A stretch of 64,000 bases of DNA from assembly GCF_000389635.1 (NCBI RefSeq), contig NC_021182.1, positions 3,823,925 to 3,887,924 on the forward strand. Direction: 5' to 3'. This stretch comes from Clostridium pasteurianum BC1. GTDB taxonomy: Bacteria; Bacillota; Clostridia; Clostridiales; Clostridiaceae. Under the pieces are notes generated by a model. It worked only from the letters and a program-made list of their open reading frames with translations, was not told the DNA's origin and ran no database searches. The position numbers were made by a program, and so were the translations under genes. This document shows, piece after piece, positions 1-7,992 of this stretch; the stretch's first letter is position 1; every line of letters begins with the position of its first letter.

Positions 1-106
1 TAAGTCATATAAAAAATTTAATTCCATATTAGCCTCTAATTCCCTGTAATAGCCTTATGAAAACTACATAAATATAATAATGCTATTAAAAAAGGAGATG
101 TTAGAT

Positions 107-298
107 ATGGCAAATAAAAAAAGTAAAGGTAGATTCTCTGTATCAGAGGGAAGAGAAGCTGCAGCTAAATTTAAGCTGGAAGCTGCCGAAGAAGTTGGAA
201 TTCCAACTAAAGGAACACATAGTGTGAATGTTACTTCAGAACAAAAAAATTCTGTTGGTGTAATTAATAAATCTAATAAAGGAACTAAAAAAATATAA
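107..298 (+). CDS. small acid-soluble spore protein, alpha/beta type, divergent
   Basis: A 63-residue protein that probably coats spore DNA and supplies amino acids on germination. The stretch EGREAAAKFKLEAAEEVGIP resembles the N-terminal helix block of alpha/beta SASPs, where the usual pattern is EAREALxxFKxExAxELGV. The following NVTSEQKNSVG matches the family block DLTSxQNGxVGG. The second helix after that block is degraded and the tail is Lys/Asn-rich, so this is an atypical member. The ATG at 107 is chosen because AAGGAG lies 9 bases before it; an upstream ATG at 80 has no ribosome site. It stands alone, followed by a strong terminator. The family call is an inference from two short motifs. 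Confidence 0.6.
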   Translation: MANKKSKGRFSVSEGREAAAKFKLEAAEEVGIPTKGTHSVNVTSEQKNSVGVINKSNKGTKKI

Positions 299-354
299 AA
301 TGATTTTTTATACAATGTAAAAATAAATTTATAGTATAAATTTGTACAAATAAG

Positions 355-403
355 AGCTGTGTCACAATGCATTTCCATGCATAGATAGTGACACAGCTTT
401 TTA
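355..403 (+). terminator. rho-independent terminator of the spore protein gene
   Basis: An 11-bp perfect stem (AGCTGTGTCAC with GTGACACAGCT) closes a loop of about 22 bases and is followed by five T. It lies 57 bases after the spore protein stop codon. Confidence 0.85.
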
Positions 404-516
404 AATATTTAATTTAGACGCATGAAAAACAAAATTACCAAAAACAGTTTTTTATTTACTGTTTAGTAATTTAAGGTTTAATATTAATCTACAAAGCTAA
501 AGTGTTTATTTTGTTG

Positions 517-1047
517 TTACTTATGGTCAAAGATATATTTGATATAGTCTTTTGCGCTCTGGTTAATATCTTCATCACTAGCTTGATACGAAGCCCCAAA
601 TATAGCAAAATATGGCAAAGAGACTGCACCAACATGCACTGCGGTTGCTTTAAAAGGAGCAATAACCTCATCTACTGTAAATTTAACTGAACCGGAAGGC
701 AAATAATTATCTTTTTTATCGCCAATTGACATTGCTATCCCCAGCTTCTTCCCTTTGAGCTTATGACCTTTAGAACCATAAGACCACCCATGAGTGAAAA
801 CATCATCCAACCACTTTTTTAATAACGGGGGATAGCTATACCAATATAATGGAAATTGGAATATAATACTATCGTATGTCTCGATTAATTTTTGCTCTTT
901 TAAAACATCAATATTCCAGTCTGGATACTCTTTGTAAATCTCATGAATAGTAATTTTATCAGGATATTGAAGCAATTCCTGTTTCCATCTTTTATTTATT
1001 TTTGAATCTTCTATGTTCGGGTGTGCTAAAATTACAAGTTTTTTCAT
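517..1047 (-). CDS. NAD(P)H-dependent flavodoxin-fold oxidoreductase (Flavodoxin_2/KefF type)
   Basis: 176 residues, the usual length for small FMN quinone/NAD(P)H oxidoreductases. The start KKLVILAHPN is the flavodoxin-like first strand and phosphate loop. The segment FQFPLYWYSYPPLLKKW carries the conserved P-x-Y-W-Y-S-x-P-x-x-L-K-x-W signature. It is expected to reduce quinones or nitro and azo compounds in the cytosol using FMN. It is transcribed divergently from an HxlR regulator across a 309-bp spacer with a large inverted repeat, the common layout in which HxlR proteins repress a reductase under electrophile or redox stress. A paralogue sits at 7363-7926. The substrate is unknown. Confidence 0.88.
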   Translation of the reverse strand: MKKLVILAHPNIEDSKINKRWKQELLQYPDKITIHEIYKEYPDWNIDVLKEQKLIETYDSIIFQFPLYWYSYPPLLKKWLDDVFTHGWSYGSKGHKLKGKKLGIAMSIGDKKDNYLPSGSVKFTVDEVIAPFKATAVHVGAVSLPYFAIFGASYQASDEDINQSAKDYIKYIFDHK

Positions 1048-1235
1048 AATAGTTCTCCTTTTCTTAAATTTTTATGAATTTATTTCAAAATCAAAAAAAC
1101 AGGATATACTAAGCCAAACTGTTCTATCAATATTTATAAAGTGTGTTCTAATTTTAGCTCAAAAGTAAGTACAGCTCTTTATAATATTTTGTTTTTTTGA
1201 ATATTTACATTTTATAACGCATGGAGTGTACTGTA

Positions 1236-1278
1236 AATACACACTTTCAAGTAACAATGTTACTTGAAAGTATGTATT
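1236..1278. promoter_or_regulatory. large inverted repeat, probable HxlR operator
   Basis: Two 20-base arms around the loop AAT (1256-1258) pair with one mismatch. Each arm contains the near-palindromic core ACTTTCAAGT or its complement. It sits in the spacer between the divergent oxidoreductase and HxlR genes, about 80 bases before the HxlR start, which suggests autoregulation and control of both genes. No flanking T-run supports a terminator role. Confidence 0.65.
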
Positions 1279-1356
1279 AGATGGTGTTAGTATATGATAA
1301 AGGTAGTACTGGACTATAACTCTGCTATTATTTAAATTTGTAAAAAGGAGGTTATT

Positions 1357-1722
1357 ATGAAGCAATATAATTTAGGTATAGAAGCTACACTTGAAATAAT
1401 CGGAGGTAAATGGAAAGCATTAATCATATGCCTTTTAATGCATGGAAAAAAAAGGACAAGCGAATTACAACGTCGTATTCCGACTATTACTCAAAAGGTT
1501 CTTATTCAACAACTTCGTGAACTTGAAGAGGATGGTATTGTAGGTAGAATTGTATATAATCAAATGCCTCCCAGAGTTGAGTATCATATTACAGAGTATG
1601 GAGTATCAGTAAATAAAATAATTGATTTAATGTGTTCTTGGGGAAGAGATAATATTAAAAAAAGACAACAACAGGGAGAAGATATAGAATTATTACCAAA
1701 TGATTTAAAAGCTATTGATTAG
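1357..1722 (+). CDS. HxlR-family winged-helix transcriptional regulator
   Basis: 121 residues, typical of the family. It contains the hallmark GGKWKALIICLLMHGKKRTSEL followed by ITQKVLIQQLRELEEDGIV and RVEYHITEYG, that is the HTH, recognition helix and wing of HxlR proteins. Members are usually dimeric repressors that respond to aldehydes, quinones or diamide, often through a Cys. Here Cys residues occur in ALIICLL and in DLMCSW. A GGAGG site precedes the ATG. The IS256-type element begins 8 bases after its stop codon and the target duplication includes the last base of that stop, so the protein is intact but its 3' end has been replaced. Confidence 0.92.
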   Translation: MKQYNLGIEATLEIIGGKWKALIICLLMHGKKRTSELQRRIPTITQKVLIQQLRELEEDGIVGRIVYNQMPPRVEYHITEYGVSVNKIIDLMCSWGRDNIKKRQQQGEDIELLPNDLKAID

Positions 1723-1729
1723 AGTACAA

Positions 1730-3190
1730 GAGTCTGTCAATAATTTTGTGTAAACTGCCATAAGAAATTTTAAATTAGATGTTTTTATGAGAAACTAGGT
1801 TTGGTATTAGAAATATAAAAACCTAGTTTTTTATATTTATTATATATTTTTACAGTAAAGCATTATAGCTATGACTAGAAGATTATAGGTAAATTTAAAA
1901 AATTACAGTTTCAAGCCTATCACTAAAATATATAGATAATTGAGCTAGTATTTGAGCCCATCCACGTATAGATTGGGTCCACTTTTTGCTTATATCCATT
2001 GTTGCTAGATAAAGCATTTTAAGTAAAGCATCATCTGAAGGAAATACGCTTTTACTCTTGGTTACTTTTCTTAATTGTCTATTATAGCTTTCCATTGCAT
2101 TGGTAGTATATATTATTTTTCGTATCTCTGGCGGGTATTTGAAGAATGTAGAAAGTTCTTCCCAATTAGCTTTCCATGAGCGGATAGCAATAAGATATTT
2201 ATCTCCCCATTTTTCTTCAAATTTAGCTAGCTCCGCTAAGGCTGCATCTTCTGTTGCAGATGTATATACTAGTTTTAAATCTGCATTGAATGCTTTTAAA
2301 TCTTTATAAGATACATATTTAGAAGAGTTTCTAATTTGATGTATTATGCATCTCTGAATTTCAGTACGAGGATAAATCGCTTTAATAGCTTCTTTAAATC
2401 CATTAAGACCATCAACACAAGCTATAAGTATATCATTAACCCCTCTATTTTTAAGTTCATTTAATACTAAGAGCCAGTATTTTGATGTTTCATTAGCTCC
2501 AATCCAAATTCCCAAAACTTCTTTAATACCATCTAAGTTTACTCCAATAACTGCGTAAGCAGCCTTGTTTATGACTCTATTATCCTGTTTAACTTTATAA
2601 TGTATGGCATCCATAAAGATTATAGGATAAACGGCTTCTAATGGTCTATTTTGCCATTCTTTAGCTATAGGAGTAATTTTATCTGTTATACCAGATATTA
2701 GTGTAGGCGAAGCCTCAAAACCATATATGTTTTCTAAGTGAGTAGCAATATCTCTGGTAGTCATTCCTTTTGCATACATACCAATAACTTGATCTTCAAT
2801 TCCAGATATATCTGTTTGATTTTTCTTAACAACCTCCGGTTCAAAACTACTGTTTCTATCTCTTGGTACATCAAGTTGAAATTCTCCAAGATCTGAAATT
2901 ACCTTTTTAGAGCTTCGTCCATTTCTACTATTAGATGTATTTTTATTTTTGTAGTCATATTTAGAATATCCCAGATGGTCATCAAGCTCCGCTTCTAACA
3001 TTTCTTTAAGCGTATCGGCGAATAGATCTTTCAATGTTTCTTGAACATCTTTTGCACTTGTAGGCTTTGTTTCCTTAATAAGTTGTTTAATAAGTTCCTT
3101 TCTTGAAAAAGACATAATCTGTGCACCCTCCATTTAATAAGAATAATTATATCATCTTTATGGAGTTTACACAGATTATTTTACACTCTC
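1730..3190 (-). mobile_element. IS256-family insertion sequence, apparently complete
   Basis: 1461 bp, bounded by imperfect inverted ends (GAGTCTGTCAATAATTTTGT on the left, GAGAGTGTAAAATAATCTGT reading inward on the right, both continuing GTAAACT). An exact 8-bp direct repeat GAGTACAA flanks it at 1722-1729 and 3191-3198, the duplication length expected for IS256. It carries one full transposase gene on the minus strand. Confidence 0.9.
1895..3115 (-). CDS. IS256-family (mutator type) transposase
   Basis: 406 residues from the ATG at 3115, which has GGAGGG ten bases upstream; an ATG 18 bases earlier lacks a ribosome site. Family features in order: LEAELDDHLGYSKYD near residue 45, SRNGRSSKKVISDLGEFQLDVPRDR around 65-90, IFMDAIHYKV (first catalytic Asp), IACVDGLNGFKEAI (second Asp), RCIIHQIRNSSKYVSYKD, and TTNAMESYNRQLRK with the final Glu. 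No frameshift or stop is seen, so the enzyme is probably active. Confidence 0.95.
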   Translation of the reverse strand: MSFSRKELIKQLIKETKPTSAKDVQETLKDLFADTLKEMLEAELDDHLGYSKYDYKNKNTSNSRNGRSSKKVISDLGEFQLDVPRDRNSSFEPEVVKKNQTDISGIEDQVIGMYAKGMTTRDIATHLENIYGFEASPTLISGITDKITPIAKEWQNRPLEAVYPIIFMDAIHYKVKQDNRVINKAAYAVIGVNLDGIKEVLGIWIGANETSKYWLLVLNELKNRGVNDILIACVDGLNGFKEAIKAIYPRTEIQRCIIHQIRNSSKYVSYKDLKAFNADLKLVYTSATEDAALAELAKFEEKWGDKYLIAIRSWKANWEELSTFFKYPPEIRKIIYTTNAMESYNRQLRKVTKSKSVFPSDDALLKMLYLATMDISKKWTQSIRGWAQILAQLSIYFSDRLETVIF

Positions 3191-3218
3191 GAGTACAATC
3201 ATTAGCTTGTTTTTCTTT

Positions 3219-3349
3219 TTATTTTATAATTGTCCAATTTTCAAACTTTTGTAAGGTTAAAGTAAATTGTGAGATTTGAGTTGCTTTCGTTTGTTGGTCT
3301 AGGTATTTCACGGATACATTTACAATGATTTGATTATCTTTATAACAGC
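3219..3349 (-). pseudogene. C-terminal fragment of an unrecognised protein
   Basis: Reading the minus strand from about 3349 gives roughly 42 residues without a stop, including VNVSVKYLDQQTKATQISQF and ending FENWTIIK, then TAA. The alternating hydrophobic pattern looks like the last strands of an NTF2- or lipoprotein-like fold. There is no start codon. The fragment ends on its upstream side where a short GC-rich repeat-like segment begins (3351), so it is probably the remnant of a deleted gene. No family could be named. Confidence 0.4.
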
Positions 3350-3350
3350 A

Positions 3351-3392
3351 TTGTGTTCAAAAATCAATTCGCTACGCAGTGCGTAGCTATTA
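3351..3392. repeat. short palindromic segment related to the dispersed repeats
   Basis: TTGTGTTCA followed by GCTACGCA-G-TGCGTAGC, an 8-bp perfect inverted repeat around one base. The TTGTGTTCA part is shared with the copies at 7196 and 9532. It is GC-rich against an AT-rich background and borders the gene fragment at 3219-3349. Confidence 0.4.
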
Positions 3393-3499
3393 TAAATTAA
3401 AATATTATCTTCAATTTCATCCTCTCGTTCCAAAATATTCATGATTCTCAGTGATTTTACTACTACTATTCATTAAAATCATTGTCATATCTGTAAATT

Positions 3500-4009
3500 T
3501 TAATTTCTTTTTCTTCTTTTGAAATTATACATTTTTTTCAGTCTTTCAAGTATTTCAAAAACAACTGGACATACACCCGCAGAGCCAATTATGCTGTACA
3601 AACTGAATAATCTCTCTGGCTTATTTGTAAATGGATAATCTCTATAACCTTCTGGTTTACAGCTTTCAATCTTGCATATGCCACTTTCACTTAGGAAATA
3701 ACATGGTTTTCCTTTTACCTCATATCCATTAGCAGTCATTTCTATGTGTTTATTCATAAATTCCCCCTTTGTCATTTTAAGTAACTTTGCAGCTGACTCT
3801 ATTTCAGTTTCTTCAAAGGTTATTGAATATATCTTGCAGCAATTTCTACACTTATTACAATCATAATTATGGAATAATTCACTATGAAGCTTCGCAAATT
3901 GCTCATCTAATTCGTCTGAATCTGCATGATTTTTTAAATATGTTCTAAAAGCATAATTTTCATCTTCAGCCTTTTTAAATTCTTCTTCTATTTTTGATGG
4001 CTCTATCAT
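3500..4009 (-). CDS. YkgJ/CxxCxxCC family cysteine-cluster protein
   Basis: 169 residues with the cluster CNKCRNCC near residue 55, then single Cys residues in GKPCYFL, GICKIESCKP and AGVCPVV. This is the spacing of the UPF0153/YkgJ family, predicted to bind Zn or Fe-S. The biochemical role of the family is not established. The ATG follows GGGG and an AT spacer. A pRiA4b ORF-3 gene lies upstream on the same strand about 80 bases away, so the two may be cotranscribed. Confidence 0.85.
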   Translation of the reverse strand: MIEPSKIEEEFKKAEDENYAFRTYLKNHADSDELDEQFAKLHSELFHNYDCNKCRNCCKIYSITFEETEIESAAKLLKMTKGEFMNKHIEMTANGYEVKGKPCYFLSESGICKIESCKPEGYRDYPFTNKPERLFSLYSIIGSAGVCPVVFEILERLKKMYNFKRRKRN

Positions 4010-4090
4010 TATAATTATCCCCTACCTTTTAATTTCTCTTGAATAATCCATTGAAAATAAACCTGATAAATATTTATAATGTTCATTTAT

Positions 4091-5170
4091 CTACCACAAA
4101 TACTTCAATTTTCTATTAACCATATCAATATCAAATCCCCCATAATCCTGACTGTCTGCCCATTGTTTCATATGCTCATATTCTTCGTGAATAGGATTAC
4201 TCATAATTTCTATAAATTCTTCATATCCATGTTCTCCGCCTACATCTTCTGGAGGTTTATCGCCACTGCCATCTAAACAATAAGAATAATTTTTGTCATA
4301 GTCAAAAATAGCATCCTCAACTTTGATGATATGTTCCCAATTATCTCCGTAATCATATCTATATTTCAGACTTTTGTATTCGGGAAGATAATCTGAAAGC
4401 TTCACTTTACTTTCCATAACCATAGGAGTATCCATTTGATATTCAAAATCTTCTTCACTTCCAACAATATTTATGATTGGCTCATCTCCTCTGTAAACCA
4501 AAAAATCATGCAGGTGATAATCTTTCCAATCAAACAGTTTTTGCATTACTTGATGAAATTCTCCAAAGGTATAATTAAGAGGAACAATTGCACTTCTCCA
4601 TATATGAAATTTTTCTAGATCTAATTTTACTTTTATTTTTATTGCCTTGCACATAATAATGGGATTTTTATATTTTTTCTCTAATTCTTCATAAAGTATT
4701 TCATTTGGATGTTTAATTTCGCTTTCGCAATCAACATAAATAAAACGGTATGCTTTTTTAGCCAAGCAGGTCTGGATAATACTATTTTCTGCAATAAAAT
4801 CAGAATATACTTCTGCCGCCTCGCAACCTTTATTCATCCTAGAAACGAGAGTTCTGTTTTGCGTTTTGGAGAAAACTATTTCACCAGCATCTTGTAAATA
4901 ATTTAAAACAACCTCCGGATTAATTCCATCATCTACAAAGGTCCTATAAATCGCATCTACAATAAGTGCAGAGATATTCTTAAACTCTTTTGTTTTTAAA
5001 CCATATAATATAACTGAATAACGGCTTGCATCATTGACAAGCACAACTGCGTTTCTTCGATTGATCTTTATAATATTTGCGTGCCAGGAAAATAAAGGGT
5101 CTTCTACTTCAGAAAGAATCGGATTGATTTTCAATTCATCTTGCAACTTTTTTGTACAGTTTATTATCAT
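4091..5170 (-). CDS. DUF6933-like N-terminal domain plus plasmid pRiA4b ORF-3 domain protein
   Basis: 359 residues with two parts. Residues 1 to about 160 begin MIINCTKKLQDEL and include WHANIIKINRRNAVVLVND, the pattern of the DUF6933 family. Residues about 175-359 carry the pRiA4b ORF-3 fold (IWRSAIVPLNYTFGEFHQV, YHLHDFLV, KYRYDYGDNWEHIIKVED, GDKPPEDVGGEHGYEEF). The C-terminal domain is common in mobile and defence-rich regions but has no defined activity. A second pRiA4b protein with a different N-terminus occurs at 59672-60883. The start has GAAGGT upstream. The gene is intact. Confidence 0.85.
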   Translation of the reverse strand: MIINCTKKLQDELKINPILSEVEDPLFSWHANIIKINRRNAVVLVNDASRYSVILYGLKTKEFKNISALIVDAIYRTFVDDGINPEVVLNYLQDAGEIVFSKTQNRTLVSRMNKGCEAAEVYSDFIAENSIIQTCLAKKAYRFIYVDCESEIKHPNEILYEELEKKYKNPIIMCKAIKIKVKLDLEKFHIWRSAIVPLNYTFGEFHQVMQKLFDWKDYHLHDFLVYRGDEPIINIVGSEEDFEYQMDTPMVMESKVKLSDYLPEYKSLKYRYDYGDNWEHIIKVEDAIFDYDKNYSYCLDGSGDKPPEDVGGEHGYEEFIEIMSNPIHEEYEHMKQWADSQDYGGFDIDMVNRKLKYLW

Positions 5171-5214
5171 AATAAATTTACCTTCTCATCATTGTAAATT
5201 CATTTCATAAATAT

Positions 5215-5266
5215 TAGCAAGCAGAAACTTCCAGTTTCTGCTATGGGGTCAATCCCCATAGCAGAA
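5215..5266 (+). repeat. dispersed palindromic repeat, left-half copy
   Basis: Begins TAGCAAGCAGAAACTTCCAG like the full-length copies at 12314 and 46827, then forms a 13-bp perfect hairpin TTCTGCTATGGGG-TCAAT-CCCCATAGCAGAA. The right-hand CTTGCTA end is missing. It lies between the pRiA4b gene and the retropepsin-like gene. Confidence 0.75.
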
Positions 5267-5336
5267 TTTTCAAAAAAAATATATAAAAATACAGACAACC
5301 ATATTTAATTTTCTGTAAACTAATTAGGTGAAATAC

Positions 5337-5720
5337 TCAACTTATATCAATATTCAAATTTTTCAAATCAATTATTGCTCCAACTTTAATAAGAATGTCC
5401 AATCCAATCAATCCATTTATCTCTCCTGTAGTATCAATTATACCAAAGTCAATTTCAATATCTTTTATACCTTGAGAGCCTAATTTAATTTCATTAATCT
5501 TTTTTATAAAAGCAATATGTGAACTTCCACCAACACCGTAGTATTCCATAATTCTATCACCCAGCTCAGCATATATTCCGATGTCATCTACTGCATCAGG
5601 AGATATAATGGAACCAGCTGCTCCAGTATCAATTACCACATTATCAATTATCTTTGAATTACCTTTATAGGAAATATTAATAGATGTATATATTAATCCA
5701 TCTCTATATTCAATTTTCAT
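5337..5720 (-). CDS. retropepsin-like aspartyl protease family protein
   Basis: 127 residues, about the size of one retropepsin monomer. VVIDTGAAGSIIS carries the catalytic D-T-G motif followed by the typical small-residue turn, and INGLIGLDIL near residue 105 is the conserved hydrophobic-Gly flap partner. Such single-domain proteins need to dimerise to be active. No signal peptide or membrane segment is visible, so it would act in the cytosol. Its start codon overlaps the stop of the preceding small gene (TAATG), so the two are translationally coupled. Confidence 0.8.
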   Translation of the reverse strand: MKIEYRDGLIYTSINISYKGNSKIIDNVVIDTGAAGSIISPDAVDDIGIYAELGDRIMEYYGVGGSSHIAFIKKINEIKLGSQGIKDIEIDFGIIDTTGEINGLIGLDILIKVGAIIDLKNLNIDIS

Positions 5721-5965
5721 TAAATTGCACCTCTGTAGCCTCTAATGTTTTTTACCTCAACAAATATACTTTTATTTCCTGTATGGTAGACTATTGTATT
5801 ATCTCTAGCATGAACTAACTCTTTTGTTGCTTCCTTGTTATCATCAATAACTTTTATAACAGCCATATCATCAATATATTTTTTGTTTCCTTCCATATGT
5901 GATTCTAATATCTGAAGCTTTACAAATTTATCTGGATATGTTTTTCTTATTTCTTCCCATTTCAT
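5720..5965 (-). CDS. small protein coupled to the retropepsin-like gene
   Basis: 81 residues starting MKWEEIRKTYPDKFVKLQ, with the ATG at 5965 placed eight bases after AAGGAAGG. An in-frame GTG nine bases earlier is less likely. The rest is a compact mixed beta pattern (NTIVYHTGNKSIFVEVKNIR). I recall similar short proteins next to retropepsin-like genes in Firmicutes, but no function is known. It overlaps the protease gene by one base, which indicates a two-gene operon and possibly a physical or substrate partnership. Confidence 0.7.
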   Translation of the reverse strand: MKWEEIRKTYPDKFVKLQILESHMEGNKKYIDDMAVIKVIDDNKEATKELVHARDNTIVYHTGNKSIFVEVKNIRGYRGAI

Positions 5966-6054
5966 GTAAAACACCTTCCTTAATATGGACTTTTCTATTA
6001 TATATTATAACATATTACTTAATTTATTAATCATTATCGGTATTATAAAGTACT

Positions 6055-6166
6055 TACAGAACGGTGTCTAACGGTAGTTCCAGCTGCTTAGGTCGACTAC
6101 CCTTGGTCTTAATTTAACAAAGTGAGACCAAGATAATTTTGCAGACACTGTCTGCAAATTTTTTTT
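6055..6166 (+). ncRNA. candidate small structured RNA with its own terminator
   Basis: No reading frame covers this stretch on the plus strand. It contains consecutive inverted repeats: GGTAGT...ACTACC around 6073-6103, TTGGTCT...AGACCAA around 6104-6133, and a terminal stem TTGCAGAC-ACT-GTCTGCAA (6139-6157) followed by eight T. The terminator points to a plus-strand transcript although no plus-strand gene lies upstream for kilobases. It matches no RNA family known to me. It could be a small RNA or a decayed repeat element. Confidence 0.4.
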
Positions 6167-6229
6167 ATCAGAAAAAATCTCATAAAATTTAGCCATATTT
6201 AACAAATTCCTTTGACTATATTATTTACC

Positions 6230-6826
6230 AAGCACAAGGTCCCATTTTATGCCAAAAAACATCCTTGTGATGATGGCTTGCCCAAACTTTCTACTCGACA
6301 TGAGCCTGGTCAGAGTTAAATTCAAACCTTTCAAGTCTATCTCTGCACATTTTTCTTTCCTCATCATTGAAAAGTTCAGCTATATACCCCCAAAACCTTT
6401 ATTTTAGTTCATTCATAAAACTTGGATTGATTGTCAAATAGCCTCTTTCATTATTACAAATACCCGCCCAATCTAGAACTGCAGCAATTACGAACCTGGG
6501 TCCAAATGCAGTTTGACCTTCCTGACCCCGTGTACTTTATAGGCAATATATCCTTCAATTGAGTTAAGTGGTAAATCATCACTACCAAGATTAGCACCGG
6601 AACGTGCTTTACCTTTAATGGCTTTGCCTCCGTTATTGACTACAACCTCAACTGCAGCATCAAAAGCTTCCCATACTAACTGATTTGCTGGAGAAATTTT
6701 GGGTGAGACTAGCTCATTACCGTTAACATCATACCGTATATCACAAGAATCACCCTGCAACAACCGAATAGTAGCTCTTCCTCCACAGTCATTTAACTTT
6801 TCTTTTTCAATATACTTATCCCATTA
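6230..6826 (-). pseudogene. degraded gene, family not recognised
   Basis: Minus-strand reading from about 6823 gives DKYIEKEKLNDCGGRATIR..., continuing through SPANQLVWEAFDAAVEVVVN and EGYIAYKVHGVRK. The frame must shift near 6515 to continue as GPRFVIAAVLDWAGICNNE, then passes an in-frame TAA near 6413 into AELFNDEERKMCRDRLERFE and a TAG near 6312. Codon usage and length look like a once-real protein of at least 190 residues that has acquired one frameshift and two stops. A TAA lies immediately before the readable start. I could not assign a family. Confidence 0.55.
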
Positions 6827-7132
6827 AAAAAGCCAGCCGAAATGAATATTAACAATCCATTTAAAAATTTTCTTTTTAGTTTCTGCTGAATTAGTTGATA
6901 AAATTATTTTACATATCATTTTCTTTAAAATTACATTTCTCTGAAACATATTTTCTTCTGATATTAATTCATTAAACTGTATCTCATTAAATATTTTATT
7001 TTCTACTGCATCTAAAAGCTCCATCTCTAAAGGTGTATTCCAAATATATGATTTATTTAAATAAGAACTATATGGTTTCAAATAATTTACGATTTTATTT
7101 ATATCAAATAATTCACTATATTTAATCTTCAT
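6824..7132 (-). CDS. hypothetical protein, possibly the N-terminal part of the adjacent pseudogene
   Basis: 102 residues, mostly helical (MKIKYSELFDINKIVNYLKP... KKIFKWIVNIHFGWLF). There is no clear ribosome site before the ATG at 7132, and a TTG start at 7147 is equally possible. It stops directly at the readable start of the degraded gene 6230-6826, on the same strand, so both may be parts of one decayed gene. It begins beside a TAGCAAG repeat end. Not recognised; probably not functional. Confidence 0.35.
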   Translation of the reverse strand: MKIKYSELFDINKIVNYLKPYSSYLNKSYIWNTPLEMELLDAVENKIFNEIQFNELISEENMFQRNVILKKMICKIILSTNSAETKKKIFKWIVNIHFGWLF

Positions 7133-7195
7133 ACCAATACTTAGCAAGACAAATAGAAGCTCTATAAGAATTTAGAATTGATGACAGAGATAGCA

Positions 7196-7262
7196 AAACA
7201 AATTGTGTTCACAATTTATTAATATCCCCCTGGGGTTTTTGCGAACGTAGTGAACTTGCTAA
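7196..7262 (+). repeat. dispersed repeat, second subfamily
   Basis: Contains AAACAAATTGTG-TT-CACAATTT, an almost complete palindrome shared with 9533-9558, then CCCCCTGGGG and GCGAACGTAGTGAACTTGCTA. The CTTGCTA end is shared with the 75-bp family. Protein-free region between the hypothetical gene and the oxidoreductase. Confidence 0.55.
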
Positions 7263-7304
7263 TAATTTAGTTCAAACTGTACATCAAGTGCTATAGAGAT
7301 TATT

Positions 7305-7333
7305 TAGTGGAACAATTGAGGACCCACTTGCTA
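7305..7333 (+). repeat. partial copy of the second repeat subfamily
   Basis: GTGGAACAATTGAGGACCCACTTGCTA matches GTGGGGCCATCGATGACCCACTTGCTA at 9578-9604 in most positions. It lies just downstream of the oxidoreductase 7363-7926. Confidence 0.45.
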
Positions 7334-7362
7334 TTGATATTATAATTCCACTCCTTCTTCCT

Positions 7363-7926
7363 TCATTTTTTTGTAAGATTTCTAAGGGCAGCCTTTGGAT
7401 CTAACTCAGGATTTAAAACATGTGCAACATATGCTTTCGCACCTTTTTCTATTTCATCATCACTGGCTACTACAGCACCATAAAAAACGTATGGAGTTAG
7501 ATAAGTAGTACCTATCAAATTACTTGTAGCTTGAAGAGGTCTTAATAATTCACTTAAAGTATAGTTATTATATCCACCTGCTAGATAGGAATTCTGTGGC
7601 CCTCCAGTAGATACTGCTAAAACAAATTCCTTACCATTAAGCTTATTTCCATTTGGACCATAAGCCCAGCCATAAGTTAAAACAGTATCTTGCCATTTTT
7701 TAATTAGTGATGGAGTACTGTACCAGTAGAACGGAAATTGAAGTACTATTCTATCATTGTCTAATAAAAGCTGCTGTTCTCTTTCTACATCAATTTTTTC
7801 ATCTTCATATTCTTTATAAAGTTCATGTACTGTAACCTTAGGCTGTTTTTTTATTTCCTCCATAAATCTCTTATTAATTCTTGATTCCTCCATATTAGGA
7901 TGAGCTACTATTACTAAAGTTTTCAT
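7363..7926 (-). CDS. NAD(P)H-dependent flavodoxin-fold oxidoreductase, paralogue
   Basis: 187 residues, closely similar to 517-1047: KTLVIVAHPNMEESRINKRF at the start, LQFPFYWYSTPSLIKKW in the middle, and YGWAYGPNGNKLNGKEF corresponding to HGWSYGSKGHKLKGKKL. The conserved P-x-Y-W-Y-S-x-P signature supports an FMN-dependent quinone/NAD(P)H reductase. GGGAGG precedes the ATG. Unlike its paralogue it has no adjacent HxlR gene. A single ACTTTCAAGT box occurs 1.5 kb away at about 9440. Confidence 0.88.
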   Translation of the reverse strand: MKTLVIVAHPNMEESRINKRFMEEIKKQPKVTVHELYKEYEDEKIDVEREQQLLLDNDRIVLQFPFYWYSTPSLIKKWQDTVLTYGWAYGPNGNKLNGKEFVLAVSTGGPQNSYLAGGYNNYTLSELLRPLQATSNLIGTTYLTPYVFYGAVVASDDEIEKGAKAYVAHVLNPELDPKAALRNLTKK

Positions 7927-7992
7927 ATTATTAATCCTCCCAGTTTATTAAAAGTATTTCTAAACTATTATTATCATTATAAAATAAAATAT

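Noticed and set aside
1159-1365. 68-codon minus-strand frame in the hxlR spacer
   Set aside because: It crosses the inverted repeat and overlaps the hxlR ribosome site; no start signals.
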